This document shows positions 31,201-40,676 of a stretch of 64,000 nucleotides of DNA, one piece after another (the first letter of the stretch is position 1; each line of letters starts with the position of its first letter). The DNA lies in NCBI GenBank assembly GCA_019459145.1, contig JAIBEK010000055.1, positions 1 through 64,000 of the forward strand. Reading direction: 5' to 3'. The stretch is from Arenimonas sp. (GTDB taxonomy: Bacteria; Pseudomonadota; Alphaproteobacteria; Rhizobiales; Rhizobiaceae). The notes beneath the pieces were generated by a model. The model did no database searches. It worked only from the letters and a program-made list of their open reading frames with translations, and was not told the DNA's origin. The translations under genes and the position numbers were made by a program.

Positions 31201-34200
31201 CGCAAGATCGCGCGGCGGACCTGGCGTTTCTACGAGACCTTCGTCACGGCCGGAGACAATTACCTGCCGCCGGACAACTTCCAGGAAAATCCGGAACCGA
31301 TCGTCGCCCACCGTACCTCGCCGACCAATATCGGCGTCTACCTGCTGTCGGTCGTCTCGGCCCGCCATTTCGGCTGGATCAGTTTCGAGCAGACGATCGA
31401 ACGGCTGGAACAGACGATTGCCACGGTCGAGCGCATGGAGAAGTATCGTGGGCACCTCTACAACTGGTATTACACGGATACGCTGAACACGCTCGGGCCG
31501 CGCTATATTTCGGCGGTCGACAGCGGCAATCTCGCCGGCCATCTTATTGCCATTTCCTCGGCCTGCCGCGAATGGGCGGAGGCGCCCTCGGCCCATATGC
31601 AGGGCAATCTCGATGGTATCGGCGATGTGGGCGGCATCCTGCTCGAAGTGCTCAAGGAACTGCCGGACGATCGCAAGACGGTGCGGCCGCTGCGCCGCCG
31701 ACTCGAGGAGCGTATCAACGGCTTCAACAACGCGCTGGCCGCGGTCAAGCGCGAGCACGAATTTGCCTCGATCCGCATCATCAACCTCAGTGTGTTGGCG
31801 CGCGACATCCAGAAGCTCGCGGCGAACCTCCACCATGAGGTCCGCTCCGAACAGAGTGGCGAAGTCACCCGCTGGACGGAATCGCTGGTCGCCGCCTGCG
31901 AGGCGCATATCGCCGATACGGCCTTCGACCTGTCGAACATCGACCCGCTGCGCCAGCGCCTCGCCGTTCTGCGTGACCGGGCCCGCGGCATTGCCTTCTC
32001 GATGGACTTCAGCTTCCTGTTCCGTCCCGAGCGGCGGCTGCTATCGATCGGCTATCGTGTCGACGGCCGTGAACTGGACGAAGCCTGCTACGACCTTCTG
32101 GCGTCGGAATGCCGTCTCACCAGCCTGTTCGCCATCGCCAAGGGTGATCTGCCGACCGAGCACTGGTACCGCCTCGGCCGTCAGGTCGTGCCGATTGGTG
32201 CGCGCGCGGCGCTGATCTCCTGGTCGGGCTCGATGTTCGAATATCTGATGCCGCCGCTCGTCATGCAGGAGCGCCAGGGCGGGATCCTCAACCAGACCAA
32301 TAATCTGGTGGTGCAGGAACAGATCAATCACGGCAAGCGGTTGGGCATCCCGTGGGGGATTTCGGAAGCCGCCTTCAATGCCCGCGACCATGAACTGACC
32401 TATCAGTACACCAATTTCGGCGTGCCGACGCTCGGGTTGAAGCGCGGCCTTGGGCAGAACGCGGTCATCGCCCCCTATGCCTCTATCCTTGCCAGCCAGT
32501 ATTTCCCGGAAGCGGCGCTGGAAAACCTGACGCGCCTGCGCAAGCTCGGCGCGCTCGGCGCCTACGGCTTCCACGACGCCGTGGACTTCACCCCGACTCG
32601 CCTTCCCGAAGGCAAGTCCTGCGCCGTCGTCTACAACTACTATGCCCACCATCACGGCATGTCGATCGCGGCCATCGCCAACGTCGCCTTCAACGGTCGG
32701 CTGCGCGAACTCTTCCATGCCGATCCGGTCATTGAAGCGGCCGAACTCCTGCTGCAGGAAAAGGCGCCGCGCGAGATCCCGGTGATGAGCGCAAAGTATG
32801 AGCCGCAGACGCCGGGCAAGGGCCAGGCGGACCTGCTGCGTCCGGAAGTGCGCATCGTGACCGATCCGGCGGTCAAGGACCGCGCGCTCGCCTTCCTGTC
32901 GAACGGCCATTATTCGGTTATGCTGACGGCGACGGGATCGGGCTATTCGCGCTGGAACGGCCAGGCCGTCTCGCGCTGGGTCGCCGACCCGACCGAGGAC
33001 CGCGCCGGCACGTTCATCTTCCTGCGCGACACCGCCAGCGGCCAGTGGTGGTCGGCGACCGCTTCGCCGCGCCGCGCCGAGGACGAGGAAAGCAAGGCCA
33101 TTTTCGGCGACGACAAGGCCGAGTTCTTCAAGACGGTCGGGGATATTGCGACCCAGGTCGAGTGCATCGTCGCGACCGAACATGATGCGGAAGGCCGCCG
33201 CCTGACCATCCTCAATACCGGCAGCGAGGACCGCTTCATCGAAGTGACGTCCTATCTCGAGCCGGTCATTGCCCAGGACGATGCCGACAATGCCCATCCG
33301 CTGTTCTCGCGCATGTTCATCAAGACCGAATTCGGCCGCCGACGCGATGTCATCCGCGCCGAGCGCAACAAGCGCAGCCCCGGCGATGCCGACATGTGTG
33401 TCGCGCATCTGGTCGTTGACAGCACCGGCCCCGGCCGGCCGACCGAGTTCGAGACCGATCGCCGGCGGTTCATCGGCCGTGGCCGCTGCCTCGCCGAGGC
33501 TGCGGCTTTCGAGCCGGGCGCCACGCTGTCGGGAACCGAGGGCTTCACGCTCGATCCGATCCTCAGCCTCCGCCGCGTGGTGCGCGTGCCTTCGGGCAAG
33601 AAGGTCAGCGTGATCTTCTGGACGATCGCCGCACCCAGTCGCGAAAAGATCGACGAGGCGATCGAACGCTATCGTCACCCGGATTCCTTCAGCCATGAGC
33701 TGATTCATGCCTGGACCCGGGCGCAGGTGGAACTGCGCCACATCGGCATCACGTCGCAGCAGGCTGCCGCCTTCCAGCATCTCGGCCGCTATCTGGTCTA
33801 TCCCGACAATCATCTGCGGGCCGATCCGGAGACCGTTCGCAACGGCCTTGCCACCCAGTCGGCGCTGTGGCCGCTGGCGATTTCCGGCGACTATCCGATC
33901 TTTGCGCTGCGCATCAACGACGACATGGATATCGAGATCGCTCGGGAAGCCATGAGCGCGCTCGAATACCTGCGCCGTCGCGGCATCATTGCGGATCTCG
34001 CCATCGTCAACGAACGCGCCACCTCCTATGCCCAGGACATGCAGCATGCGCTCGACCAGATGGCCGAGAACCTTAGACATCGCCTGCCCGACGGCAGCAG
34101 CGGCAAGCCTCATGTCTTCGTCGTGCGCAACGACCTGATGGAGGAGGGCGCCTCGCAGGCCCTCATCGCCGCCGCCCGCGTCGTTCTGCACGCACGAAAC

Positions 34201-36723
34201 GGCAAGGTGGTGGATCAGATCAACCGTGCGGTCTCGCTGTTTGCCACGCCGCGCAGCCCGGACGGGTCGGACACGGAATGGCCGGGCCTGTTGCCGGCGA
34301 CACCCGTCGCCTCGACCGCATCGGCTCCGGCGCGCGCCGGCAAGGGTCTCGAATTCTGGAACGGCTTCGGCGGTTTCGCCGACAACGGCAAGGAATATGT
34401 CGTGCGCCTGGCGGGTCGCCAATCGACGCCGCAGCCGTGGATCAACGTGATCGCCAACGAACAGTTCGGCTTCCACGTCTCGGCCGAAGGCGCAGGCTTC
34501 ACCTGGAGCGGCAATTCGCGTGACCACCAGTTGACGCCGTGGACCAATGACCCGGTCGTCGATCGTCCGGGTGAGGCTTTCTACGTCGCCGATCTTGAGA
34601 CCGGCCGGACATTCGTGCCTTTCAGCGCGCTCAACCTTGATGACAAGGCCGAGTTCGAAACCCGCCATGGTCTCGGCTACTCTGTGTTCACCAGCCGCCA
34701 CGACGATCTTGAACTCGAGCTGACCCAGACCGTCGACCGGAGCCGCCCGGCCAAGCTGTCGCGCCTTGTCCTGCGCAACAAGGCCGAGGATGCCCGCAGC
34801 TTCCGCGTCTACGGCTATGCGGAATGGGTGCTCGGCAATAACGGGCAGAAGTGCGCGCCCTTCGTCTTGTCCTCCTTCGACGAGGACACGGGGGCTCTCT
34901 TTGCCACCAACCCTTACGACATCAACTATCCGGGCCGCACCGCCTTCCTGGCGGGGCTCAGCACCCCCAGCGGCTACACCGCCAGCCGGCGCGAGTTCAT
35001 CGGTCGCCATGGTTCGATCCGGATGCCGCAGGCGCTGGCCCGCCAGTCGCATCTTTCCGGCTCCGCCGAGACGGAGAGCGATCCCTGTGCAGCGCTTGCC
35101 TTCGACATCGAGGTCCCGGCCGGCGCCGAGCGGGACATCACCTTCCTGCTGGGCGAGACGGACACGCAGGACGCCGCGCGCGAACTGATCGACACGCTGC
35201 GCAAGGAGAGCTTCCAGGCGATCCTCGCGGCGAGCAAGGACTATTGGTCCGGTTTCACCGGTCAGCTCCAGGTCAAGACCGCCGACCCGGCCTTCGACAT
35301 GCTGGTCAACCGCTGGCTGCCCTATCAGGCGCTGGCCTGCCGGATCTTCGCCCGCGCCGGCTTCTACCAGGCAAGCGGCGCCTATGGCTTCCGCGACCAG
35401 TTGCAGGACACGCTCGCCTTCCTTCTGGTCGAACCGCAATTGGCGCGGCGCCAGATCCTCAATGCCGCCTCGCGCCAGTTCGTCGAAGGCGACGTGCAAC
35501 ACTGGTGGTTGCCGAGTACCGGAGCCGGCGTGCGCACGCACATATCCGACGACGTGGTCTGGCTGGCGCATGCGGTCGACCAGTATGTCGTGGCGACCGG
35601 GAATACGGCCTTCCTCGAGGAGCGCCTCGCTTTCCTCGAAGGTCCGCCCCTGGCGGACGGCCAGCATGACAGCTTCTACCAGCCGGCCGTCTCCAGCGAA
35701 GAGGCGAGCCTCTACGAGCATGCGGCCCGCGCGCTCGACCTCGCAGTCGCCCGGACCGGTTCCCATGGGCTGCCGCTCATCCTCGGCGGCGACTGGAACG
35801 ACGGGATGAACCGCGTCGGCGAAAAGGGCGAAGGCGAGAGCGTCTGGCTCGGCTGGTTCCTCGCCGCCACGCTCAGAGCCTTCCTCGTCCATGCGGAGGC
35901 AAAGGGCGACGAGGATCGCATCACCCGATGGACGGCACATCTTGCCGCCCTCGGACAGGCGCTGGAAACGGCCGGATGGGATGGCGAATATTACCGTCGC
36001 GGCTATTTCGACGATGGTACGCCGCTCGGTTCCGCCCAGTCGGATGAGTGCCGCATCGATTCGATTGCCCAGTCCTGGAGCGTCCTGTCGGGCGAGGGCA
36101 AGCCGGAGCATACGGCCAAGGCGCTCGATGCGGCGCTTTCGGAGCTTGTCGACGAGGAGGCCGGGATCATCCGGCTGTTCACGCCGCCCTTTGCCAAGAC
36201 CAAGCTCGAACCGGGCTATATCAAGGCCTATCCGCCGGGCGTGCGGGAGAACGGCGGACAATATACCCATGCGGCCATCTGGCTCGGCCTGGCGCTCGCC
36301 AAGGCCGGCCGTCCGGCGGATGCCTGGCGGTGTTTCGAACTGCTGAACCCGATCAACCACGCCGTGGATGCCGAGGCGGCGGAACGTTATCGCGTCGAAC
36401 CCTATGTGGTCGCTGCCGACGTCTATGGTGGTGAAGCCTATTCCGGCCGCGGCGGCTGGACCTGGTATACCGGTTCGGCGGGCTGGCTCTATCGCTTCGC
36501 CGTCGAAGGCTTGCTCGGCATATCCCGCAGGGGTGACCGGCTGCTCGTCCAGCCGGTCCTGCCGCCGCAATGGAACGCATTCGAGGCGGAAGTGACGATC
36601 GACGGCACGCGCTACGCCATCGCCGTCGAACGCCTTGCCGGCCCGGACGGTTATGGCGTGACGGTCAACGGTGAGGCGATTGCCGATCTTGGGACCGGCC
36701 ACCCGCTCGTGCCGGCGCCCTGA
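28213..36723 (+). CDS. ndvB: Cyclic beta-1,2-glucan synthase NdvB/ChvB
   Basis: NdvB starts, elongates and cyclises beta-1,2-glucan from UDP-glucose at the inner membrane; NdvA exports the ring. The 2836-residue length fits the family. From the N-terminus: a cytoplasmic region, transmembrane helices at about 405-470, a GT84 glycosyltransferase with TLDADTRLM (Asp near 623) and QHRWARGDWQL near 771, and more helices at about 815-860 and 935-975. A glycoamylase-like central region follows. The C-terminal GH94-type phosphorylase domain, which controls ring size, has GFRDQLQDTLAF near 2394 and the catalytic GGDWNDGMN near 2525. ATG 28213 has only a weak Shine-Dalgarno. ndvA is 17.5 kb away on the other strand. 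Confidence 0.96.
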   Translation: MSLTMTPNVPSRDLETRQIDHNDAIRAAYFTIDELREAAEALARDGATDLPGLMDFDFFARHRENEREILRVYRATATDVEAGATITPAAEWLLDNHYIIEEAIQEVRRDFPKKFYRQLPTMKVGNREIPRTMALAWLYVAHTHSTVSMEAMTALVEGFQKHKTLEIGELWALPSIVRFVLIENLRRISTRVDRSRRMRRKANEVADEIIRLNDAASSTELLKQIEPLAEDNTFATQFLYRLRNGSQNTSFAVSWIEGRLERAGRTAEEAMTQEHNRLSSGNVTTGNIVKSLREIDDKEWSVWVEDVCLVDKVLAHHTDYRDLDFGSRNAYRSTIERLARRSDMSEIEIAQKAIDLAEEAAQAEECVGSPNVGGYLVGTQRPLLERAIGYRMPLWRRLALGVQRLNWISIAVPVIGLTLAAMAVVGYFLSMAGVSTPLTVILLLLFALPASEGATGLFNTLVTLIAKPVRLTGYEFKEGLPDDARTLVVVPCLIAKRDDVDELVRNLEVHYLTNPRGEIYFALLSDWRDSPVEETPADIEILEYAKGQVAELAARYAHDGKTRFFLLHRRRLYNPAEGAWMGWERKRGKLHELNLLLRGDHDTSYLPGANIVPEGVQYVMTLDADTRLMRDAVTKMVGKLYHPINRPVHDPETGRVISGYGVLQPRVTPSLTTGKDASVFQRVFSMNRGLDPYVFTVSDVYQDIAGEGTFTGKGLYHVDAFETALKGRIDENTVLSHDLLEGSMARCALVTDVELVEDFPTRYEVEISRQHRWARGDWQLLPYIFDPARGITALGRWKMVDNLRRSLTPMAWFLASVLGWLSMDPVGAFLWQLLLIFCLFVAPTLSLLSGLVPRQTDIVPAAHFQSLWSELRSSNAQVALRIVFIADMAYMMGDAIVRSLYRMLVSRKLLLEWRTAASIQSSAQGSISTYYRSMLHAPVLAVVALAVAAAFGGYGYLIGLPFTLMWVLSPLVAWYVSQSAETEDSLFVPEEAIIELRKIARRTWRFYETFVTAGDNYLPPDNFQENPEPIVAHRTSPTNIGVYLLSVVSARHFGWISFEQTIERLEQTIATVERMEKYRGHLYNWYYTDTLNTLGPRYISAVDSGNLAGHLIAISSACREWAEAPSAHMQGNLDGIGDVGGILLEVLKELPDDRKTVRPLRRRLEERINGFNNALAAVKREHEFASIRIINLSVLARDIQKLAANLHHEVRSEQSGEVTRWTESLVAACEAHIADTAFDLSNIDPLRQRLAVLRDRARGIAFSMDFSFLFRPERRLLSIGYRVDGRELDEACYDLLASECRLTSLFAIAKGDLPTEHWYRLGRQVVPIGARAALISWSGSMFEYLMPPLVMQERQGGILNQTNNLVVQEQINHGKRLGIPWGISEAAFNARDHELTYQYTNFGVPTLGLKRGLGQNAVIAPYASILASQYFPEAALENLTRLRKLGALGAYGFHDAVDFTPTRLPEGKSCAVVYNYYAHHHGMSIAAIANVAFNGRLRELFHADPVIEAAELLLQEKAPREIPVMSAKYEPQTPGKGQADLLRPEVRIVTDPAVKDRALAFLSNGHYSVMLTATGSGYSRWNGQAVSRWVADPTEDRAGTFIFLRDTASGQWWSATASPRRAEDEESKAIFGDDKAEFFKTVGDIATQVECIVATEHDAEGRRLTILNTGSEDRFIEVTSYLEPVIAQDDADNAHPLFSRMFIKTEFGRRRDVIRAERNKRSPGDADMCVAHLVVDSTGPGRPTEFETDRRRFIGRGRCLAEAAAFEPGATLSGTEGFTLDPILSLRRVVRVPSGKKVSVIFWTIAAPSREKIDEAIERYRHPDSFSHELIHAWTRAQVELRHIGITSQQAAAFQHLGRYLVYPDNHLRADPETVRNGLATQSALWPLAISGDYPIFALRINDDMDIEIAREAMSALEYLRRRGIIADLAIVNERATSYAQDMQHALDQMAENLRHRLPDGSSGKPHVFVVRNDLMEEGASQALIAAARVVLHARNGKVVDQINRAVSLFATPRSPDGSDTEWPGLLPATPVASTASAPARAGKGLEFWNGFGGFADNGKEYVVRLAGRQSTPQPWINVIANEQFGFHVSAEGAGFTWSGNSRDHQLTPWTNDPVVDRPGEAFYVADLETGRTFVPFSALNLDDKAEFETRHGLGYSVFTSRHDDLELELTQTVDRSRPAKLSRLVLRNKAEDARSFRVYGYAEWVLGNNGQKCAPFVLSSFDEDTGALFATNPYDINYPGRTAFLAGLSTPSGYTASRREFIGRHGSIRMPQALARQSHLSGSAETESDPCAALAFDIEVPAGAERDITFLLGETDTQDAARELIDTLRKESFQAILAASKDYWSGFTGQLQVKTADPAFDMLVNRWLPYQALACRIFARAGFYQASGAYGFRDQLQDTLAFLLVEPQLARRQILNAASRQFVEGDVQHWWLPSTGAGVRTHISDDVVWLAHAVDQYVVATGNTAFLEERLAFLEGPPLADGQHDSFYQPAVSSEEASLYEHAARALDLAVARTGSHGLPLILGGDWNDGMNRVGEKGEGESVWLGWFLAATLRAFLVHAEAKGDEDRITRWTAHLAALGQALETAGWDGEYYRRGYFDDGTPLGSAQSDECRIDSIAQSWSVLSGEGKPEHTAKALDAALSELVDEEAGIIRLFTPPFAKTKLEPGYIKAYPPGVRENGGQYTHAAIWLGLALAKAGRPADAWRCFELLNPINHAVDAEAAERYRVEPYVVAADVYGGEAYSGRGGWTWYTGSAGWLYRFAVEGLLGISRRGDRLLVQPVLPPQWNAFEAEVTIDGTRYAIAVERLAGPDGYGVTVNGEAIADLGTGHPLVPAP

Positions 36724-36839
36724 GGCGCTTCCACAGGGTCAAGAGGGGAGTGCCGGGTTCCAGGCCACGGTTTCCGTCTGGCGGAGGCTTGCCGCTTCAC
36801 GCCGCGTCCTTGCGGGAATGCAGGACCTCGATGATATCG

Positions 36840-36876
36840 AAGGGCGGGGGCCATCATCGCCGATGGTCCGCCCTTT
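36840..36876. terminator. Hairpin between ndvB and the LysE gene
   Basis: AAGGGCG at the left pairs with CGCCCTT at the right, and inside GGCCATC faces GATGGTC with one G-T pair, around a short ATCGCC loop. The right side is followed by TTCAAC. It lies between two convergent genes, 117 bases after the ndvB stop and 35 bases before the LysE stop, so it may terminate both. Confidence 0.5.
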
Positions 36877-36910
36877 CAACAGGCAGGCGCGGTTGGCAGT
36901 GATAGCGGAT

Positions 36911-37558
36911 CTAGATCCGGGTGGTGAGCAGCTTGATGCCGGCGGCGGCAAACAGCACGCCCATCGTGGCATCGATACCGCGCCGGGCGGCGCGATAGGC
37001 GCGGAAAGCCGGGCCGGTGGAGAACAGGACGGCATAGCTGGTGAAGACGGTCAGGCCGGTCAGCAGGCAGCCGCCGACAATCAGGGCCACCGCCTGCGCC
37101 GAAGCCCCGTCCGGAAGGCCCAGCGAAATGATCGCGACCCAGGCGAAGATAGCCTTGGGGTTGGTCAGGTGGATGGCGTAACCGAGGAGGAAGGTCCGCT
37201 TCAGGCTTCTGGCGGGCGCGGCCTCGATCGCTGCCAACTGCAGTGCGGAGTCGGTGCGGCTGGCGGAGCGCAGCGCCTTGTAGGCGAGATAGAGCAAATA
37301 GAGGCCCCCGGCGATCTTTACGACCTGCAGCACGCCCGCATAGTGCGTGAGAACGGTCGCAAGGCCGATCGAGGCGGCCATTGCCCAGGTGAACGATCCG
37401 GCGAAGACGCCGGCCGCCATGGCGAGGCCGGAACGGCGGCCCTCGGCGATCGAGGTCGAAACGATCGCCATGACGGCAGGGCCGGGGCTTATGACCGCGA
37501 CGAGGTAGACGAGGTAAGCGGCCACGACCTGTGGCAGATGCTGGGCAATTTCACTCAT
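36911..37558 (-). CDS. LysE/RhtB family amino acid exporter
   Basis: This 215-residue inner membrane protein has about six helices and the LysE family opening YLVYLVAVISPGPAVMAI at about 14-31. GGLYLLYLAYKALR follows at about 75-88 and GYAIHLTNPKAIFAWVAI at about 118-135. Family members export basic or neutral amino acids, such as lysine and homoserine/threonine. ATG 37558 follows GAGGAGAA by about 9 bases; a 47-codon extension upstream lacks family features. It is transcribed in the same direction as ispA, 121 bases downstream of it. Substrate unknown. Confidence 0.88.
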   Translation of the reverse strand: MSEIAQHLPQVVAAYLVYLVAVISPGPAVMAIVSTSIAEGRRSGLAMAAGVFAGSFTWAMAASIGLATVLTHYAGVLQVVKIAGGLYLLYLAYKALRSASRTDSALQLAAIEAAPARSLKRTFLLGYAIHLTNPKAIFAWVAIISLGLPDGASAQAVALIVGGCLLTGLTVFTSYAVLFSTGPAFRAYRAARRGIDATMGVLFAAAGIKLLTTRI

Positions 37559-37679
37559 GGGGCGCTGTTCTCCTCGATGCGAAAGGCGCAGCATAACGCG
37601 CCGCGCGTTTGGGCGCATGTCAGATGATTTGATGGCAAAGGTGCAGAGATTGATGGGTCGAGCGGCTTGCCGCGTGCGA

Positions 37680-38582
37680 TCAGCTCTTCCGATTGGCAAC
37701 GAAGCGGGCGGTGTCGATCAGCGTCGCGGCATGATCGCCATAGGCGGCGATGAGGTCAGTTGCTTCCTTGACCAGTCTGTCGAGTTCGGCCTCCGCCCAG
37801 TCCTGACCTTTCAGCGCCACCAGTGTTCCCTTGCCGCGCGCGGCATCCTTGCCGGCCGCCTTGCCGAGGGTCGCGGCATCCGAAGTGAGGTCCAGAAGGT
37901 CGTCGGCCAGCTGGAAGGCGCGCCCGACGATCTCGCCGAAGCGGCGCATGCGCATGCGGTCCTCAGGAGACGCGCCGGCGATGATGGCGCCTGCCTCGCA
38001 GGCGAAACGGATCAAGGCTCCGGTCTTCATCGCCTGCAGCGTGATGATGCCTTGCTCGTCGGGTGGGCGCTTCTCGGCGGCCAGATCCAGCGCCTGACCG
38101 CCCGCCATGCCGCCGATGCCGCCGGCGCGCGACAGCGCCAGCACGAGTTCGATCTTGGCGCGATCGCCAAGTGCGGTTTCGGGAGCGGCAATGATATCGA
38201 AGGCATAGGTCAGCAGCGCATCGCCGGCGAGAATGGCGGTGGCCTCGTCGAAGGCGATATGTACGGTCGGCTTGCCCCGGCGAAGCTTGTCGTCATCCAT
38301 GGCCGGCAGGTCGTCGTGGACCAGAGAATAGCTGTGCAGGCATTCCAGCGCTGCGCCGATGCGAAACGCTGCCGTCTCATCGCCACCGAACATGGCTGCG
38401 CTTTCCACGACCAGAAAGGGGCGAAGCCGCTTTCCACCGTTGAGCGCCCCATGGCGCATGGCGTCGATGAGGTGGGTCGGACGAGCCGTTTCCTGTGGCC
38501 TTGTATCGGCCGAGAGGAGTTCGTTCAGCAGTTCCTCGGTCCGCTGGGCCGTGGCAGTGAGCTTCGCTTGGAATGGGGTCAT
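37680..38582 (-). CDS. ispA: Polyprenyl (farnesyl/geranylgeranyl) diphosphate synthase
   Basis: The 300-residue short-chain trans-prenyltransferase condenses isopentenyl diphosphate with allylic diphosphates. The first aspartate-rich motif is DDLPAMDDD (about 91-99), with the two-residue insertion typical of bacterial type II farnesyl diphosphate synthases. The second motif, DDLLDLTSD, is at about 231. GGKRLRPFL lies at about 49-57 and GGQALDL at about 161. In rhizobia this type supplies precursors for ubiquinone, undecaprenyl phosphate and hopanoids. The downstream LysE gene is on the same strand. The farnesyl product is favoured by the motif type, but chain length is not proven. Confidence 0.9.
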   Translation of the reverse strand: MTPFQAKLTATAQRTEELLNELLSADTRPQETARPTHLIDAMRHGALNGGKRLRPFLVVESAAMFGGDETAAFRIGAALECLHSYSLVHDDLPAMDDDKLRRGKPTVHIAFDEATAILAGDALLTYAFDIIAAPETALGDRAKIELVLALSRAGGIGGMAGGQALDLAAEKRPPDEQGIITLQAMKTGALIRFACEAGAIIAGASPEDRMRMRRFGEIVGRAFQLADDLLDLTSDAATLGKAAGKDAARGKGTLVALKGQDWAEAELDRLVKEATDLIAAYGDHAATLIDTARFVANRKS

Positions 38583-38682
38583 CGGGGGCCTCCGTCGCGG
38601 CTATTTGGCATGAGGCCGGGAGGCTGGCAACGGGAATCTGGTCGGGAAAAGCCCCACTTCGTCGCCCACGCTCTGGCTATCG

Positions 38683-39471
38683 GTGAGGAGGCTCGCTAAG
38701 AGAAACGATCACTCGAAGACACCAGGCAGATCCTTCTTGGCGGAAAACAGCGATATCGGGGATGAAGACGAGGGCACGGAGCGGGCGCCGCGCAGGTTTG
38801 CCGGCCTGGTCCGAAGGCTTGTTCTCGTCGTTCTTGTCCTTGTGTTCCTGCCCTATGTTCTGATCCCGCTTTACCGAAGCGAGTTCATTCACCCCGTTTC
38901 CACGCTGATGCTGGCCGATCTTGCGACCTTCAAGGGTTATGACCGGCAATGGGTGGAGTTCGAAGAGATCTCGCCCCATCTCGTGCGGGCGGTGATGATG
39001 TCGGAAGACGGTCAGTTCTGTTCCCATACGGGGGTCGACTGGGAACAGATGAAGGGCGTCGTGGATGATGCGCTGGCGGGCGAGGCGACCCGTGGCGCGA
39101 GCACGATCCCTATGCAGACGGTCAAGAACCTGTACCTGTGGAACAGCCGGTCGATGATCCGCAAGGGGCTGGAGCTGCCGCTCGCCATGTTCGCCGATAC
39201 CGTCTGGCCCAAGCGGCGGACCATGGAAATCTATCTCAACATCGCCGAATGGGGGCCGGGCATTTACGGCATCGAGGCGGCGGCGCGTTACCATTTCAAG
39301 ACGTCGGCGGCCAAGCTGACGCCGAACCAGGCGGCTCTGCTCGCCGTTTCTCTCCCCAATCCGATCGAGCGGGTGGCGGGCAAGCCGGGCAAGGGCATGA
39401 AACGGCTGGCCGCGGTGGTCGACCGGCGGGCCAAGCGCTCCGGCGCTTACATCACATGCCTTTATGATTGA
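38683..39471 (+). CDS. mtgA: Monofunctional peptidoglycan glycosyltransferase MtgA
   Basis: MtgA polymerises lipid II into glycan strands without transpeptidation. The protein has a basic cytoplasmic N-terminus, one transmembrane anchor (about 46-66, [18 protein letters not shown]) and a GT51 domain. Its motifs include [16 protein letters not shown] with the catalytic glutamate near residue 107, [16 protein letters not shown] and [20 protein letters not shown]. The GTG at 38683 gives 262 residues, while a TTG at 38737 would give 244 and still keep the anchor; neither has a good Shine-Dalgarno. It is divergent from ispA. The rpmF gene follows within 1 kb. Confidence 0.9.
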   Translation: MRRLAKRNDHSKTPGRSFLAENSDIGDEDEGTERAPRRFAGLVRRLVLVVLVLVFLPYVLIPLYRSEFIHPVSTLMLADLATFKGYDRQWVEFEEISPHLVRAVMMSEDGQFCSHTGVDWEQMKGVVDDALAGEATRGASTIPMQTVKNLYLWNSRSMIRKGLELPLAMFADTVWPKRRTMEIYLNIAEWGPGIYGIEAAARYHFKTSAAKLTPNQAALLAVSLPNPIERVAGKPGKGMKRLAAVVDRRAKRSGAYITCLYD

Positions 39472-39548
39472 GTTGCGAAACTTTGGTTGGTGCCGGGGCG
39501 CGCCGCGTCTTACTCTCGCATGACACGATACCAGTCGGGAGGACGCAG

Positions 39549-40196
39549 ATGAACCCTTTCATTCTCTATATCGGCAACAAGAACTATTCCTCCTGGTCGT
39601 TCCGTCCGTGGATGGCGCTGACAGGCTGCGGCATTCCGTTTGAGGAACGGTTGATCCCGTTCGATTTCGATGCGGGCAATCCGAAGTTCAAGGAAATCTC
39701 CCCGACCGGCCGCGTGCCGGTCCTGCACCATGGCAGTCTCAGGGTCTGGGAATCGCTTTCGATCATCGAATATGCCGCCGAGACCTTTCCCGATGCCGGC
39801 CTCTGGCCGAGAGACAGCGGGGACCGGGCCATGGCGCGGTCGATCGCGATGGAGATGCTCTCGGGCTTCCGGGCGCTGCGCGGTGCCTGCCCGATGAACC
39901 TGCGCCGCGAGGTCCGGCCGATCGATCTGCCCGAAGGTGTCGCCGACGACGTGGCGCGCATCGAGACCATCTGGCGCGACATGCGCCGGCGCTCCGGCGG
40001 TCCGTTCCTGTTCGGCGCCTTCTCCGCCGCCGATGCGATGTATGCCCCCGTGGTCAACCGCTTCCGGGCCTATGATCTTGTCCATCAGGCCGATACGCTC
40101 GATTACATGCAGGCGATGGAAGACCATCCGGCCTGGATCGCCTGGCGTGACGCGGCGCTTGCCGAGACCTGGATCGTCCCGGAGGACGAGGCCTGA
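39549..40196 (+). CDS. Glutathione S-transferase family protein
   Basis: This 215-residue protein has the two-domain GST layout. The N-terminal thioredoxin-like fold (about 1-80) contains NKNYSSWSFRPWMAL with Ser residues where glutathione is activated, and the cis-proline segment GRVPVLHHG. The helical C-terminal domain contains FSAADAMYAPVVNRFRAY, a typical N-capping segment. The opening (YIGNKNYSSWS) is characteristic of one bacterial GST subgroup of unknown substrate. ATG 39549 is set by GGGAGG at 39537-39542. It lies 77 bases downstream of mtgA and may be cotranscribed with it. Confidence 0.88.
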   Translation: MNPFILYIGNKNYSSWSFRPWMALTGCGIPFEERLIPFDFDAGNPKFKEISPTGRVPVLHHGSLRVWESLSIIEYAAETFPDAGLWPRDSGDRAMARSIAMEMLSGFRALRGACPMNLRREVRPIDLPEGVADDVARIETIWRDMRRRSGGPFLFGAFSAADAMYAPVVNRFRAYDLVHQADTLDYMQAMEDHPAWIAWRDAALAETWIVPEDEA

Positions 40197-40240
40197 ACGC
40201 GGATGCCGCCGAGGCATGCTGAAAAAAATGAGCCGGGGAC

Positions 40241-40269
40241 TGGTCAAAGCCCTGCAGGGCATGTATAAG
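40241..40269 (+). promoter_or_regulatory. Candidate promoter of rpmF
   Basis: TATAAG at 40264-40269 is preceded by a 17-base spacer and a weak -35, TGGTCA, at 40241-40246. It lies 87 bases upstream of the rpmF ATG, in a 159-base gap after the GST gene. Confidence 0.4.
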
Positions 40270-40355
40270 CGCGCCAAATTCCGAGATCGAGACAGGTGCT
40301 GTTCGGCTCATCCGGCCGCGGGATCCTGTTTTGCCCGTCATGTGGAGTAACTAAA

Positions 40356-40541
40356 ATGGCTGTACCGAAAAGAAAAACAAGCCCGTCCAAGCGCGGTATG
40401 CGCCGCTCTGCAGACGCGCTGAAGGCTTCGTCCTACGTCGAAGACAAGAACTCCGGCGAACTTCGCCGTCCGCACCATATCGATCTGAAGACCGGTATGT
40501 ACCGTGGCCGTCAGGTTCTGACGCCCAAGGAAAGCGCATAA
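40356..40541 (+). CDS. rpmF: 50S ribosomal protein L32
   Basis: The 61-residue basic protein starts [20 protein letters not shown], the invariant L32 N-terminus, and has the alphaproteobacterial form without zinc-binding cysteines. It is part of the large ribosomal subunit. ATG 40356 follows GGAG at 40344-40347. A separate terminator lies 27 bases downstream, so it is probably a single-gene unit. Confidence 0.97.
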   Translation: MAVPKRKTSPSKRGMRRSADALKASSYVEDKNSGELRRPHHIDLKTGMYRGRQVLTPKESA

Positions 40542-40567
40542 TTTCCGAATATTCGGATGACTTTTTT

Positions 40568-40598
40568 AAGGTCGGCCTTGTGCCGGCCTTTACTTTTT
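40568..40598 (+). terminator. Intrinsic terminator of rpmF
   Basis: AAGGTCGGC (40568-40576) pairs with GCCGGCCTT (40582-40590), with one G-U pair and a 5-base loop, and is followed by TACTTTTT. Confidence 0.8.
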
Positions 40599-40676
40599 AG
40601 GGGTTCTGGCGGTTAAATCCGCGTGTCAGACGCCTGTTTCACTGGCGCTTCACCTGCTGCTGACCAAGGGGCCGCC

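Noticed and set aside
32041..36702. Open frame of 1553 codons on the minus strand within ndvB
   Set aside because: This very long frame is a by-product of codon bias in ndvB. It has no plausible start signal and no recognisable domain.
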